In this document: positions 34,914 to 47,119 of the stretch, piece after piece
How the letters are laid out: every line of letters starts with the position of its first letter
How positions within the stretch are numbered: the first letter of the stretch is position 1
From: Melieria omissa
Lineage: Eukaryota > Arthropoda > Insecta > Diptera > Ulidiidae
Length of the DNA: 64,000 nt
Assembly (NCBI GenBank): GCA_963971225.1
Contig: OZ020269.1
Span: forward strand, 27,755,783-27,819,782
Reading direction: 5' to 3'
Position numbers and translations under genes: made by a program
Notes under the pieces: generated by a model
Database searches by the model: none
Told to the model about the DNA's origin: nothing
Seen by the model: only the letters and a program-made list of their open reading frames with translations

Positions 34914-36415
34914 AGAGTTCTAGAGCTAGTTTACGTTTGAACAATTTTAGCTTAAAAAGGGTTAAATAAATTTTGTATCAATATCTTTTAATTACAGAAA
35001 AACTATTTTAAAGTTATGGAAAAATACAAAATTATCACTTTTTGATTTTATTTAACCATTATTAAAAAAAACAGGGTTTTGATCAAACGCGCCCAATTCG
35101 TAGACTTCAATTAGAACACAAACTTTCCCTGATATCGCAGCAAATTATTGGGAATTATTTTGGGAATAACAGTAAAATTTTTGTAATTTGCTTTGAATTC
35201 ACTTCAAAAAATATTAATTCGACTATTTTGATAATATTTTTTTTATAAAAATACCTATGCAACATCACACGGCTACTGTCTTCCTCACATATTCAGTCTT
35301 AGCATTCAATTAGTTTGTGCACAAATCTGAATCCCTTCACAAGGCATGAAATACAAATAGAATTCGGCTACTATTTGCCAGCAGAAGCTGGCTTCACTTC
35401 TAATTACACATTTTTTATTGGCAAATTTTACTGCTACACAACAACTACAAGTACACAGCCAACGCCAACGGAAGTAACCATTTTCAGTTTCATTTCCTCC
35501 ATTTGCAATTCAATTTTTACTGGGTTGGCAGTCAAGTGGTGTGAGTTGTTTTTGCCACTGTTTACTGAAAACAGTTTTCGACTGTCGCTGCAGTTGGCAC
35601 AATTCGTAGGCGATTTGGAGAACTTCGAGTTTTATGCTGCGCACCTCATTAAACGGCATTTTTAATAGAATGTGCAGCCATTAAATTTTTCTTTACCACC
35701 GCATCGCTTCGGTAAACTATCGAGATTGTACGAGGCATTAATAGCGACTGTGATTTGTTGCTGGGGAGAAGAGGCCGGAAGGTATTTTGCAACCAGTTTA
35801 TGGTTGACCGAGTTTAGTGACTTTTTTCACGCTTCACGAGCTGATGCGGAGATTTGAGGTTGTTGATGAGTTTTGTTGACGTATTTTGAAGTTTTTTTTT
35901 TCGATATCTTAGAGCTTTTTTTTTAATTTTAAATACGAGTTAGCGGTCAGGAAATATCTCTATTAGCGTGATGGTTCTGAAAGGATTCAAGTTGAGGAGG
36001 TATGGTTCACCCTTTCGACCCCAAAGTTGCCTGAGAGCAGCTTCACCTATTTGTCATCTTATAGCAAAAGCTTCGATTGACTTATGGATTCAATTTAAGT
36101 AGGAATCAACTCATTCATATTTTTAGAAGTGAATTCAAAGCAAATTACAAAAATTTATACTCTTATTCCAAAAATAATTTCCAATAATTCGCAACGTGTT
36201 CTAATTGAAGTCTACGAATTGGGCGCGTTTGATCAAATCCCTGTTTATTTAATAATGGTTAAATAAAATCAAAAAATTATAATTTTGTATTTTTCCATAA
36301 ATATGAAATAATTTTTCTAATAAATAATAATTTAAAAAAAAAAAAATATTGATAAGCAATTTATTAAACCCATTTCAAGCTAAAATTGTTTCAAACGTAA
36401 ACTTGCTCTAAACTT
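34914..36415. mobile_element. Element with ~300-bp inverted arms and ~900-bp centre
   Basis: The left arm (about 34914-35215) and right arm (about 36122-36415) are inverted copies. Landmarks are GATCAAACGCGCCCAATTCG, TAGACTTCAATTAGAACAC, TGATTTTATTTAACCATTAT and GTAATTTGCTTTGAATTCAC, found inverted on the other side. The 900-bp centre (35216-36121) has no recognised transposase; its open frames of 116 and 61 residues match nothing I know. The outer boundaries and target duplication are unclear. Most likely a foldback-type non-autonomous transposon. Confidence 0.7.
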
Positions 36416-39050
36416 TAGCTGGTTTCAGTGGATTCAATATTAATTGAATATCTGCCAAATTATGCAAAGGATCCAAGGAGGTTTAAAATCCAACATGGTT
36501 AAGGTAAGTGTAGGTTATTTCTCCTGAAATAAAGCATCATGTACAACCAAACAACGATTCATTCACTCGGCACTGTTTTTTCCTTTGAATTTACGAGCTT
36601 TTCTGCTGCCCAAATCTTTCCCCAAGTTATCTGTTCATCTTCTCTGTGGTCTTCCTCATTTTTTATTATAATTCTGCTCTCATCCATTCTGAAATAAGCC
36701 ACTCAAAAGCAAAGTAATGGTTTGTTGTGATGTCACAGCAGCAACCAACATGAAACCTGCTAAATCTCTGATGTCTAAATTTGCCAGTTGAATCACTGCT
36801 TGGCCACGCCCCATGAAGATTGCCTTGGCAGTGCACGCATTGTGCTTCCTGCACAAAATTCCTTCAGCCCATAAAATGCAATGCATAAATCTTGGCAACG
36901 CACTTTGTTACACTGTCGCACTGCTCCGCCAACCGCCGCAAAACGAGCTGCAATCGTTTGCCGCACCAACTCTGCCTTCGTGTGCGCTGCTCTGGCACGT
37001 TTGACGTGCGTAATAAAATTATTGCCAACATTTTATCGTAAATAAAATGCAAGAAGAGATTTTAGTGCTTGAGCTTTTTATGTATTTTACACTGAAACTG
37101 TTAAATAAAAATTGCTGGCTGCGGCAATGGTTTAGCATAAAATTGCTAAAAATTGAAGACTTGAAGAGTTCAAAAATCTTGAAGTAAAAAAAGACAAATA
37201 TTGTTTTTTAAATTTCAATTGAAATTACCATCACATTTTCAATCATTGCCATCAATAAGGCAATAAATCAATCAAAATTTCTTAACCTCACCTTGACAAC
37301 AAATTGCATTAACCATAAGTAACATTGAAAATATTTGCCTGAATTGAACTTAAATACTACGTTTTATATGGGGCGACTCTTTTCATTTATGGTTCAAAAG
37401 AAACATTAAAATATTTTCATATATTACAAAAAACATTTAATGGCTATTAGTGTGTGTGTGTGTGTGCTGCTGCTTACGAATTTTACGGCAACAAATAGGC
37501 CAAATAAATCAAACATAAAATCATTTGTTCGCTTAAAAATGAAACCGACAGTCAATCATGAATGGAAAATCAAAGCCAACAAACAAATGACCGAGTCGTA
37601 AATGCGTCAACATACACATGAACCCATAAGCCCATATAAACACAAACACACATACACATATAAGTGTGTGTGTGTGTGTATGCAAGCACCATAAATTCAA
37701 CATTTACAGGCAGCTACGCAGAACACTTGCACACACACACTCACACAGCGAAGGCACTAGAGACGCCCATCTCGCTTTAGTCAATTTAAAATTCTATAAA
37801 TTCAGCTATGGACATCAATTGGGACGGAATTTTTCCTACTTGACATGAATTCGGGGCCCAGAATTGACATCTCTAGCGCACATTTGCAGCAACGTTATGA
37901 TGCGCCGAAGAGCTGGTTTGTCAATTTTGGGCGCATTCAAATTTTAGATATTTCGGTACATGTTGCACTCCCACTGCCTCCCCTACTTCCTGCCCTCTCC
38001 CCTTGACCACTGCTACACGTTCATTTGGAAGATTGACACACAGCGAAACATGAACTTCTGCACTTTGTGCGATAAAAGTACAACAATAAAAATGATCAAA
38101 CAAAAGACAACCAAATACAATAATAAAATCTCATGTGTGCGTATGAGATGACAGACAGCACTAAAAGTAGGTACACAACATAAAAAATGAAAACAAAAAA
38201 TTGTAAAATGAAAAAAAATAAACGGAAACAATGTCGAATGGAATTTTGAGACAAGATGTACCTAACGATTGTCAACATTCTAAAACGTTGCTACTCGCAT
38301 TACTGCATTGGTATGCGGCAACAGATGTTTGTATGTGTGTGTGTGTGGCAGGAATTTGGAAAGCTTGAGGCGCAGTTCGCAGTTCATGCGAGCAATGTGA
38401 CAACGCTTGCAGTTGTAGAACCTTTTTTTTAGGGGAATGTTTTCTCATTCAGTTGTCGGCTTAATATAAACGCGTGTACAATCCGACATGAACATATGTA
38501 TACTTGTATGTATATGTGTAGCATAGGCATGTCGGTGTATGTGTGAAAATGTTTCAAATATTTAATAAACGCTGCGATTCTTAACAGTGCTTAGTACACT
38601 GAAAAGAACTTCAATAAGTTTGTACATTGATAACACAGTGCGACACAGTTTTTCACACCGTACTCAGTTTTTGATTTCTATATAAAAAATACTTAACCTC
38701 GTTAGAATAAAGCTATATGTATATCAAATGAAAAAGAAAAGGCTCAAGAAATTACATACAATTTAGTTGTTATCTATTTGTAAAAAAGGATATAAAAGAG
38801 GTCCTTTGAAAATGTTAACCCTTTGTATCCTTGAAAATCTATGTAGAATTTTCTTGAAAAGTAAGCCCAAAATCTCCTTGATCACGTGTCAAAATTTTAT
38901 TACTCTAACTTTTTTTGTTTGAAAGTTATTAAAAAAAAGTCGGAAGCTGCAATTCTAGTCAAGTATAAAAATTCTCATTTATTTGAGTATCAGTATTCTA
39001 AATAATAAAAAGATACAAAGTCAATGAAGCGAGAATAATGACATATTGCC

Positions 39051-39775
39051 TAAAGAGCGGCGCAAGCACTATAAAAACGACTTGCAAGCCATCGCTGTGC
39101 TTTCAAATACTGCCGCTCTTCTTCACTTTCACTACAAAACAAGCACTGCAGTGAAGGAAGCTTTTGATATTCATACAAATACTGCACGAAACGAGAATAG
39201 AACTTCAAGCACCTTGAAGTATAGAACAACACTGAAGTAGAACAACATTGAAGTAGAACAACACTGGAATAGAACAACACTGAAGTAGAACAATACTTCA
39301 GTGGAACAACACGGAAGTAGAACAACACTGAAGTAGAACAATACTTCAGTGGAACAACACGGAAGTAGAACAACACTGAAGTAGAACAAGACTGAAGTGC
39401 AGCACTGAAGTAGAACATTTTCAAGCATATGGTGTTTTGTTTTGCACGATCGGAGTAGCTGGTGTTTGTATCTGGTATTTTGTATGGAATCTGGGCTGCA
39501 TTTCAAGCATTACACAACATTAATGTAAAAAAATTCAGGTTTAAAACATGTTTTTTCGATATTTTTTTAAGTCTGTTTCACTCGTTGTGAAGTAGAAGTT
39601 CTGTTTCACACGGTGTGAAGTAGAAGTTCTGCTTCTGCTGATGCAGTGCTTGCTTTGTTGCAGAATAGAACTATTGAGCATTTGATTTTGCTGTCATTGC
39701 GACACTGAAGTACAGTACTTGACAGTACTGTGCAGTAGTGAAGTGTGCCAAATATACATTTTGTGCCGCTCTTTA
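39051..39775. mobile_element. Non-autonomous hAT-like element nested in the long inverted-repeat element
   Basis: The ends TAAAGAGCGGCGCAA and, inverted, TAAAGAGCGGCACAA fit the hAT YARNG rule. The flanking 8-mers atattgcc (39043-39050) and atattgac (39776-39783) differ at one base, an 8-bp target duplication. Inside is a minisatellite (39231-39420) of CACTGAAGTAGAACAA units. No transposase is encoded. Confidence 0.75.
39231..39420. repeat. Minisatellite of GAAGTAGAACAACACT-type units
   Basis: About ten ~16-bp units, with a longer ~63-bp period (ATACTTCAGTGGAACAACAC recurs at about 39292 and 39344). It lies inside the nested hAT-like element, so it is part of the mobile unit. Confidence 0.85.
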
Positions 39776-41999
39776 ATATTGACACGATTTAGGGGTTTAA
39801 CATACCTACTTTTCAAGAAAATTATATAAAAAATTTCAAGGATAAAAAGGATTAAATTTTTCAAGGAACCTTTGTCTTATCCTTTTCTTATATTTTTTTT
39901 TAATATTTTTATGTAACTATAACGGAAATTTTCGTGAGTGGGAGAAAAATATCACGTCACCAAATAAATGCATGTGTCATTCTGCTAACATTTTCTAAAT
40001 TTCGTATGTCCACGAAAAAGTTAAATTCTTGAGCCTTTTTCTTTCATTTGATATACATGTCGTCATATTTTAACGAGGTTAAATATTTTTTATATTTTTT
40101 GTATTTTTTATCCCTTTCAAAATTTTGAAGTTCAAAGGATGGAAAAATGAAAAACTGAGTACGCAGTAAGATAGTAATCTTTGCTCTCTAGTTTCGCGCG
40201 CATATGGATTTTTTCCGGTGTGAAACATTTCTTAAATTTTTGTCGCACGGTGCAATCGAGAGACTAAACAACATTTGGAAGCTGAATAGTTAGAATCATT
40301 GATGTCATATTTCACTCGGTTTGTGTAAAAAGCCTTCTTAAAAAAACGACATGCAGACCGGGGAGGGACTTATAGTTAGGTGAATGTAATAAGATGCAGT
40401 TTTACTTATCTTCTTTCAATTTTAAATCATACTTTAAGACACTATCAACATATAAAAAAAAATCTTGTAATTTCCCTAAAAAATCCTAAAAACCACAAAA
40501 ATATATTTTCTAAATTAGAATACCCATTTCAGTTTATTAATTATTCTTTAGTAATTATTATTTATTAATCAATATTAAAAAAAAACACTTTAACTTTTTT
40601 CACAGTGTCCTCTGACATGATTCCACTCTCGGTGCTCTTCTGACTAAAAATGCTTCAACATCACGTCGCACTGTTTAACAACTTGTCAATGCTTTGTTGT
40701 TGCTGCAAACAAATACATACGAACACACAGCAATCGAATGTACGCAGACAACGTTCAACCGAAAATACAAAATAACACAAACAACAATGCCGCCACCAAT
40801 GCGCTGCCAGCCAGCTAAGCATCCATCCGGCTTTGCTCCTGCGAAGGAAAACACATGTTTCCGCTTTTAGCGCCACTCCGCCTCAACTTACATCAAAACA
40901 CGCACAGCGGTTGGTGCCGGCTCTGGGGGGCAACAACAAAAAAAAATGTGAAAATAAAAAAACAAAAATACTGTGTGACACAAAACCAAACATGGCCGGC
41001 GGTATTTTCGGTGTTGGTGTTAAGAGCGCCGACTGTGCAGCGGCCATAACGTTTACTGTTGTGCAACGCGGCTCATGTTGCATGCACTTATACCGTCAGC
41101 AATGCTGCCACATGCAGCTCATCATTTGACGCACACACTCACACAGACACACACACAAGCGCACGTTGCCGCGGACCAGTGATGCGCGTCTGCGGTCGGG
41201 ACAGCTGCGTTCATATGCAAAGTTTGGATTTTGGGATTTATTGCAATTGCAACAAAACCAAAAACAACAACTAATGCTATGGCACAGTTGGGATTTTATT
41301 ATGTTTGTGGTTTGTTGGTTGTGCGTTCGAAGTGTTGATGATTCGTGCGACTTTCGACAGCTTAGAGGCAAACATTTTCGGCATAGCTTTTGCTGGCTGT
41401 GCAAACTGACGAGTGTGAAGTCAGGAGGAACATTTTTAGTGTCTGCACTGCTTCCGCGAAAGGACTGCGGGTATATCATGAGCGCAAAGGGTGGACAGCA
41501 CTAAGTCGTATGAAAGCTAAGTCGTATGAAGTTCATTTATGTCGTGTTCGGTGTTGGTTGGTTTTGCCTTGCAGGTGGTTTTTAATTACACTTCAGGAAA
41601 AGTTGTGAAGAATTCGCGTGGGCAGACGTGCCCTTTCGTTGCTCCGCGGTTTTTTAATGTTTTTATGTGTGTGCGCGTGCTAAATATACGTATAAATGTT
41701 CAGAGTGTCGCGTATTGTCCGTCTGTCGCTGCTATCGCGTTATGGCCCACCAAAATCGCGCGGCCACATCAAAAAATATTAAAATCAAAATTAAAATTAT
41801 TTAAACGCGTAATGCACTTGCAAACGCTAAACTGCAGTGCAAGTGCCGTTACAGTCGCTGTCCGCCAGTTCGACCTCCGTCCGCGTTGTGTTGTTGCTGC
41901 GTTCTTTTTTCCCGTGTTGTCTTTTCCTTCGTCCGTTTTCAGTAGCGCTACATGTGGTCCTGTTCGACACTGAGAAATTGACTGCTCTGTGGTAAAGGC

Positions 42000-44900
42000 A
42001 TAACACTTACCACAGGGCATCATCAGTTTTTCAGTGCGTCAGATCACATTTCCGTCTGCTTTCCTTGTCCTTTAACCCACCCAGGTCATGGTGCTGGACA
42101 AATTTCGCATAGCCTTCTGCAACGTGCGCGGGCTCAGGGCGAATTTTTTTGCTGTATACGCGTTCGTTAACCTCCACAAGCCCCATATAATGGCACTAAG
42201 TGAGACCCAGGTGTGTGAGGATGCAGATCCACTGGATTTCCACATCCCAGGGTACCACTTACTGCCATTATTCTCTCCTCATAGGGGTCTTGCCCTTTAT
42301 GTGTGCAGTAATGTTGCGTACCAGTGCCAGCAACAACTATACACGACGGATGCCGAATTTAGCTCCATGTGGGTTAAATTCAATATCCAGTCGCACATTC
42401 TGCACTTTTGCTTTCTATATAGAAGCCCGAATTCAGGGAGAGATTTTACTTATAACAAGTTTGATCTTCTCTCTGATTCTATTTCTCATATTTTGGAATC
42501 GTATCCGAATAGTGAAATTGTAGTTGCTGGTGATTTCAATATTCATAATTCCAATTGGCTACGCCATTCCAGCCACACAACTCCTGAAGGCTTATTCGTC
42601 GAGCTCTTTGCCGAGTCTAATAACTTGACTCAAATAGTGCATGAACCAACGCATATCCCCTGCGTTGCTGGGCAAGCTCTCAACACTCTAGACCTTTTTC
42701 TCACTTCTCATCACGAAAAATATGATGTTGAAATGCACGCACCTCTTGGTAACTCGGACCATTGCACCATTTTGGCGTCTTTCTCATACTCTTCTATCCG
42801 CAATGCTTCGCCCTTAGCCCCGAAGCGCCTAGTGTGGATGTATGATAAAGCTAACTGGAGTGGACTTAATGAATTTTTCGCCCACTTCAATTGGAAATTG
42901 TGTTTTCTAGATAGAAACATAAATGCCGCAGCCAAAATGGTTGAAAAAATTATATTATTGGGAATGCGGTCCTTCATCCCTAATAAGAAAATTTGCATTA
43001 AACCTAAGGACAATCTCTGGTTTAATGAGACATGCAGAATTGCTGTCAGGTCTAAAGAGGAAGCTTTCAGAGCATGGCAGGCAAATAAAAATGCCACCAC
43101 TGAACAGCTGCGTAAACAGGCTAGAAATCGATGCAATGCCATCCTAAGGCGCCAAAAGTTTCTGCACGAACAGCGCCAAAGGAAAAAAGTTCTTCAATGC
43201 CAGCGTGGTAGTAAGAACTTCTGGTCATTCGTTAAGAAGGTGAAGAATCAAACATCGTCTTCCATTCCAACTCTTCTTAACAATGATCAAATCATCACTC
43301 ACTCGGTTGATAAAGCTAATTTGTTGGCTAAAATTTTCGCAGAGAATTCCTCCCTGCCCCCCAGCGATCAACCACTACCCGTAGTCGAGAACGTATCTTG
43401 TTCTATGCCAGAAATTCATTTTCGGACACGGGTAGTTAAAAGGGTGCTTGCAAATCTCGATGTAAATAAGGCTTCAGGGCCGGACGGCATTCCAGCCCTT
43501 GTTTTGCAAAAGTGCGCTACCTCACTGGCTTGTCCATTACGCAAACTTTTCAACATGTCATACACCACAGGTGTATTTCCGACATGCTGGAAGGTAGCAA
43601 ATGTTCAACCAGTTCCTAAAAAAGGCAAGACTACTGACCCTGCGAACTACCGACCTATAGCAATCTGCTCGGTGCTTTCCAAAGTAATGGAAAGCATTGT
43701 AAACTTCAACCTTGTGAAGTATCTGGAGCACAATAGACTGCTAAGTGACCGCCAATACGGCTTTCGAAGACAGCGATCGACGGGAGACCTTATGGCGGTC
43801 CTCACCGAGAAATGGAACAATAGTATTCTAAACCTCGGTGAAAGCAAGGTTGTTGCATTGGATATTTCCAAGGCCTTTGACCGAGTGTGGCATAAAGCAC
43901 TCGTGTCAAAATTGATTGCTTATGGCGTCGGTAGTATCTTCTCTCGTTGGATAACGAGCTTCCTCTATGATCGCTCTATTCGTGTTGTAATAGACGGCAT
44001 AGCCTCGGAAAAGCATTCCCTTAGCGCGGGAGTGCCGCAGGGTTCGGTCCTTTCTCCAACCCTTTTCCTTATCTTCATTAACGACCTATTGTCGTCGACG
44101 AAGAATCCCATCTACTCGTTTGCGGATGACAGCACCATTTGTCATTCATACTCCTTCACAAAGCGCCCCAGCTCTGTGGAGATTGAGAGAGAACGGCGCC
44201 GTATGAATGATACACTTAATAGTGACCTACAAACAATCTCCAAGTGGGGTCAAGCGAACAGGGTCGATTTTAATCCTCGCAAGACCCAATGTTGCCTGTT
44301 ATCCCACAAACGAGTCTCCCCACATCCCAACACATCCTTGGTTATGGATGGTGTGAGTATTGCGGAATCGGCAGCTCTTGATGTTCTGGGCATGTCCATT
44401 AAGAACGATCTTCGTTGGAACGATCATATTTTTGGCGTGTCGAAAGAAGCAGCCAAGTGCCTCGGCTTTTTAAAGCGGTGCAAAAAATATTTCACTCCGT
44501 CCGATCTCCGCATCATTTATACCACCTATATCCGACCTAAAATGGAGTTTAACTCGCACCTATGGGCAGGGGCTTCAAAAACCCATTTAGAGCTCCTGGA
44601 TCGGGTGCAAAACCGTGCGATTAAACTTATAGGGGACAGTAGGGCATCCAGCTCTATTGACTCCTTGGAACATCGTCGAAACGTGGCATGTGTGGTTTTA
44701 TTTTATCGTTACTTTTTCGGCAATTGCTCAGTGGAGATGAGCAGCTTGCTGCCATCACTCCGGGTATTCCCCCGGGCAACCCGTTTGAACACTGGCGCCC
44801 ATGCATTCCACGTTGAAACGATGTTCCAGCGCACTACGCACTACAGAGAAAGTTCGTTCCTGGCCCGAACAGCGCGATTGTGGAATGGTCTCCCTGCAGA

Positions 44901-45075
44901 TGTTTTCCCCAGCACTTATGATCTTGATGGATTCAAGGCAAGAGTCCATAAATTCTTCACCCAACATCCTTTCTCCCAACCTATATATCCTTCCTGAACC
45001 AGCGCAATGCCCGCATTTATAGGGGTTTCCCCTGCGCGTTGGCTCGTATTTAAAAAAAAAAAAAAAAAAAAAAAA
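42000..45075 (+). mobile_element. Non-LTR retrotransposon (CR1/L2/jockey group) with 24-base poly(A)
   Basis: The ORF is followed by a 54-bp 3' UTR and an uninterrupted poly(A) tract at 45052-45075. The UTR folds: AGGGGTTTCCCCT hairpin within a wider CCAGCGCA../..TGCGCGTTGG pairing. The 5' boundary is not defined; 42000 is a guess just before the ORF. I could not identify a target duplication. Two older fragments of the same family lie at 7885 and 18394. Confidence 0.85.
42088..44997 (+). CDS. LINE ORF2: APE-type endonuclease plus reverse transcriptase, intact
   Basis: A 969-residue uninterrupted frame. The N-terminal endonuclease/exonuclease/phosphatase domain has Asn12 (CNVRG), Glu39 (LSETQ), GDFN at 148-151 and SDH at 223-225, the complete catalytic set. 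The reverse transcriptase follows at about 450-760, with KASGPDGIPALVLQKCATSL, DISKAFDRVWH, GVPQGSVLSPTLF and the catalytic FADD box at 678-681. The C-terminal part ([34 protein letters not shown]) is characteristic of CR1/L2/jockey-group LINEs of animals. It would nick genomic DNA and copy its RNA at the target. No gag-like ORF1 with CCHC knuckles lies upstream, so either a single-ORF element or a 5'-truncated copy. Start ATG at 42088 is consistent with the N-terminal edge of the endonuclease. The absence of stops suggests recent insertion. Confidence 0.95.
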   Translation: MVLDKFRIAFCNVRGLRANFFAVYAFVNLHKPHIMALSETQVCEDADPLDFHIPGYHLLPLFSPHRGLALYVCSNVAYQCQQQLYTTDAEFSSMWVKFNIQSHILHFCFLYRSPNSGRDFTYNKFDLLSDSISHILESYPNSEIVVAGDFNIHNSNWLRHSSHTTPEGLFVELFAESNNLTQIVHEPTHIPCVAGQALNTLDLFLTSHHEKYDVEMHAPLGNSDHCTILASFSYSSIRNASPLAPKRLVWMYDKANWSGLNEFFAHFNWKLCFLDRNINAAAKMVEKIILLGMRSFIPNKKICIKPKDNLWFNETCRIAVRSKEEAFRAWQANKNATTEQLRKQARNRCNAILRRQKFLHEQRQRKKVLQCQRGSKNFWSFVKKVKNQTSSSIPTLLNNDQIITHSVDKANLLAKIFAENSSLPPSDQPLPVVENVSCSMPEIHFRTRVVKRVLANLDVNKASGPDGIPALVLQKCATSLACPLRKLFNMSYTTGVFPTCWKVANVQPVPKKGKTTDPANYRPIAICSVLSKVMESIVNFNLVKYLEHNRLLSDRQYGFRRQRSTGDLMAVLTEKWNNSILNLGESKVVALDISKAFDRVWHKALVSKLIAYGVGSIFSRWITSFLYDRSIRVVIDGIASEKHSLSAGVPQGSVLSPTLFLIFINDLLSSTKNPIYSFADDSTICHSYSFTKRPSSVEIERERRRMNDTLNSDLQTISKWGQANRVDFNPRKTQCCLLSHKRVSPHPNTSLVMDGVSIAESAALDVLGMSIKNDLRWNDHIFGVSKEAAKCLGFLKRCKKYFTPSDLRIIYTTYIRPKMEFNSHLWAGASKTHLELLDRVQNRAIKLIGDSRASSSIDSLEHRRNVACVVLFYRYFFGNCSVEMSSLLPSLRVFPRATRLNTGAHAFHVETMFQRTTHYRESSFLARTARLWNGLPADVFPSTYDLDGFKARVHKFFTQHPFSQPIYPS

Positions 45076-45199
45076 GCAGGAAATGAAAGTAAAATATTGT
45101 CAAAGAATCCTTGGCGCACATTCTTTGTTTTTCTCCGGCTAACACAAAACTGTTCTTTACTCATGCAACGACCCGGTTCTTTTCTTCTTCATGAAGTAT

Positions 45200-45710
45200 T
45201 TTGATTATGTCCGAGCGAATATTCGTTTTCGGTATTCGGGCTATTCGGCAATTACATCTTCGACTTCAGCCAAAATAGCCGAATACTTCAGCCGAAGGTT
45301 TTCTCCCTGTGATGAAAGTCAATTTGCTGTGTTTCTTTCTCTGTTTTTAAATATTGGGTTTATCGATATTTCTGATTCAAGATTGCGATTAATAAAAATG
45401 ATCTCTAATAAGCTACAATAACGTTTTGTTATTGTTATTTATAACAATTGAATTGTTAGATTTTTTGTTTTTTTAGAAACGGAACACGTTGGGTGTTTTT
45501 TACTAAAATACTATATATACCTATATATTCTTTTATTAATTCTTAAGTGGAACAAAGTAGTGAATAGAGAAAGAACTAAATTAGCTAAATTAGATCAGTT
45601 TTTTTCCTTAAAAACAAAATTATTGGTATTCGGTTTTGGCTTAATATTTTAGTTGAGCCGAATATTCGGCTTTGGCTTCGGCCAAAAATCCACCTTCGGT
45701 CGAACACTAC
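45200..45710. repeat. Probable non-autonomous transposon with TTCGGC-rich inverted ends
   Basis: The left part (45210-45300: CCGAGCGAATATTCG, GCCGAATACTTCAGCCGAAG) and right part (45625-45710: GAGCCGAATATTCGGCTTTG, CACCTTCGGTCGAACACTAC) are roughly inverted copies. They surround an AT-rich centre. The right terminus read inward, GTAGTGTTCGACCGAAGG, resembles the ends of hAT-like elements. Boundaries are uncertain. Confidence 0.45.
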
Positions 45711-46229
45711 ACTTTGAATGGTTCGGGATTTCGAGACTTAAAAATTGCAATCCCGAGATCTTGGGATTTTGTCGCGATCTCGCTCTGTGAAACTTTTTCG
45801 ACAGAACATTTTAGAAGCTAGTCGAATTTTTTATGTATGTAAACCCATACTTCTTATGTTAAACTGTTTATGAAATAAATGAGTTTTTTATAAAAATACA
45901 TTTTTATTTTGAAAGTTTCGAAAGTTGCATGAAAACTCATAATAAAATAGCGCGAAACAAAACAAAACTATTACAACCAAGTAAAAACATGGTTTGTGGA
46001 TATCAGAAACATGGTTTAGGGAACAATGTCTCGAATTTAATATTCCGAACCTCTTTATGAAGTTTAATAAAAAAATACATAGCCAAATAATTGGAGGCTG
46101 TAGTAATGGTAAATGACTTCAACCACCTGCTTCAACCTCAATCTTTTATTTCTTCACATATTTTTTTCCGAAAAACCAGTCAACCATTAAGGAACCAATT
46201 TGCCGAATTTCCTAAAACCTAACTGTGTG

Positions 46230-46313
46230 GGCCGGTTTTGCTTACAACTTTTGTACCAGCAATTTTGTATTTGAGGGGTTTGAACCCAAACCCCTCCTCT
46301 GTAAACGCCACTG
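46230..46313. mobile_element. Partial MITE of the CAGTGGCG family
   Basis: The end GTAAACGCCACTG and the internal GAGGGGTTTGAACCCAAACC match the family at 3134, 7594 and 17892. The opposite end is not recognisable, so this copy looks truncated or decayed. Confidence 0.45.
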
Positions 46314-47119
46314 TAAGGTATAGTTATAATGTTATTCCATCCCAAAGTACTGTTTATTCTTTTACTCATTCCCCTGCAAAATGTATTGCAGTGAAGAATT
46401 CAAATCACCATTCACGGTTTACTTAGGCCGTCAAAATCAAAGAATGAAGGTTAAAATCCCGGGATCTCGAAGCATCAACCCCGTGATTTTAGGGCTGCTA
46501 AAAAAGCAGAGATCTTGTGATTTCGGAGCTGCATCTTGGGATCTCGAGGTTCGGTATTTCGGGATTGAATGCCTTAGTCGTAGCCCAGCGATGGTACAGA
46601 TGCGCCAAAAAAAGATAAATGAAAATATTTTCCATTTAACTACTAACCACTTGAAGAAGCGAGAACACAATGTGTTAAGTCCTTTAAAAAAAAAATTTTA
46701 TATATAAAAAAATAGTTTTTAAAACATCATTAGGACCAAACAAAAGTTTTGAAGTGAAGTGAATTTAGTTGGAATATTAGTTGGAAAAGAAAAGAAATTT
46801 TACAAAAACAATACATTTTTGTGGAACTAAAACCGAGGCGGTAAAAAGCTGAAACCCTTTCTTCTAGAACAAACTTGAAAACATTTTCTTTCAAGGTTAA
46901 CTTGCGTGAACTGAACCAAAGAAAAGTTGTAGTATTTTCAGATAGAAATGACTTATTGAAATAAAAAGATATTTTATAAAAACAATTTGGAGAAATAAAA
47001 TTGAAGTGGGTACAAAATTTGAACACTTTCTTCTGGAATCGATTAGAAAAGAAAAATTTTTCTTTCGAGGTTAACTTGTGTGTTAAGAATTTGTAAATTT
47101 TAGTTTTTGTTAAAAATTA

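Larger units (their letters stand above)
38636..40251. mobile_element. Long inverted-repeat element, split by a hAT insertion
   Basis: The left arm (38636-38870) contains GTGCGACACAG..TTTCACACCG, ACCTCGTTA..TATATCAAATGAAA, AAAAGGCTCAAGAA and CTTGAAAAGTA. The right arm (about 39810-40251) has the same words inverted and in mirror order. The right arm carries an extra ~55 bp (CTCTAGTTTCGCGCGCATA). There is no transposase frame. The centre was later hit by the element at 39051-39775. Confidence 0.7.
33093..42000. other. Region upstream of the Dgk start: UTR introns and repeats
   Basis: This is probably 5' UTR intron of Dgk, because the first coding exon begins at an acceptor. It holds two long inverted-repeat elements (34914-36415, 38636-40251). 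The GC-rich stretch 33340-34060 has open frames caused by TG/GTT-rich composition, not by a recognisable protein. The stretches 36420-38630 and 40260-42000 show only CA/TG runs and ordinary sequence. Confidence 0.5.

Noticed and set aside
39050..39506. Minus-strand frames of 111-124 residues with CSTSVLFYFRVV repeats
   Set aside because: Shadow of the GAAGTAGAACAACACT minisatellite.
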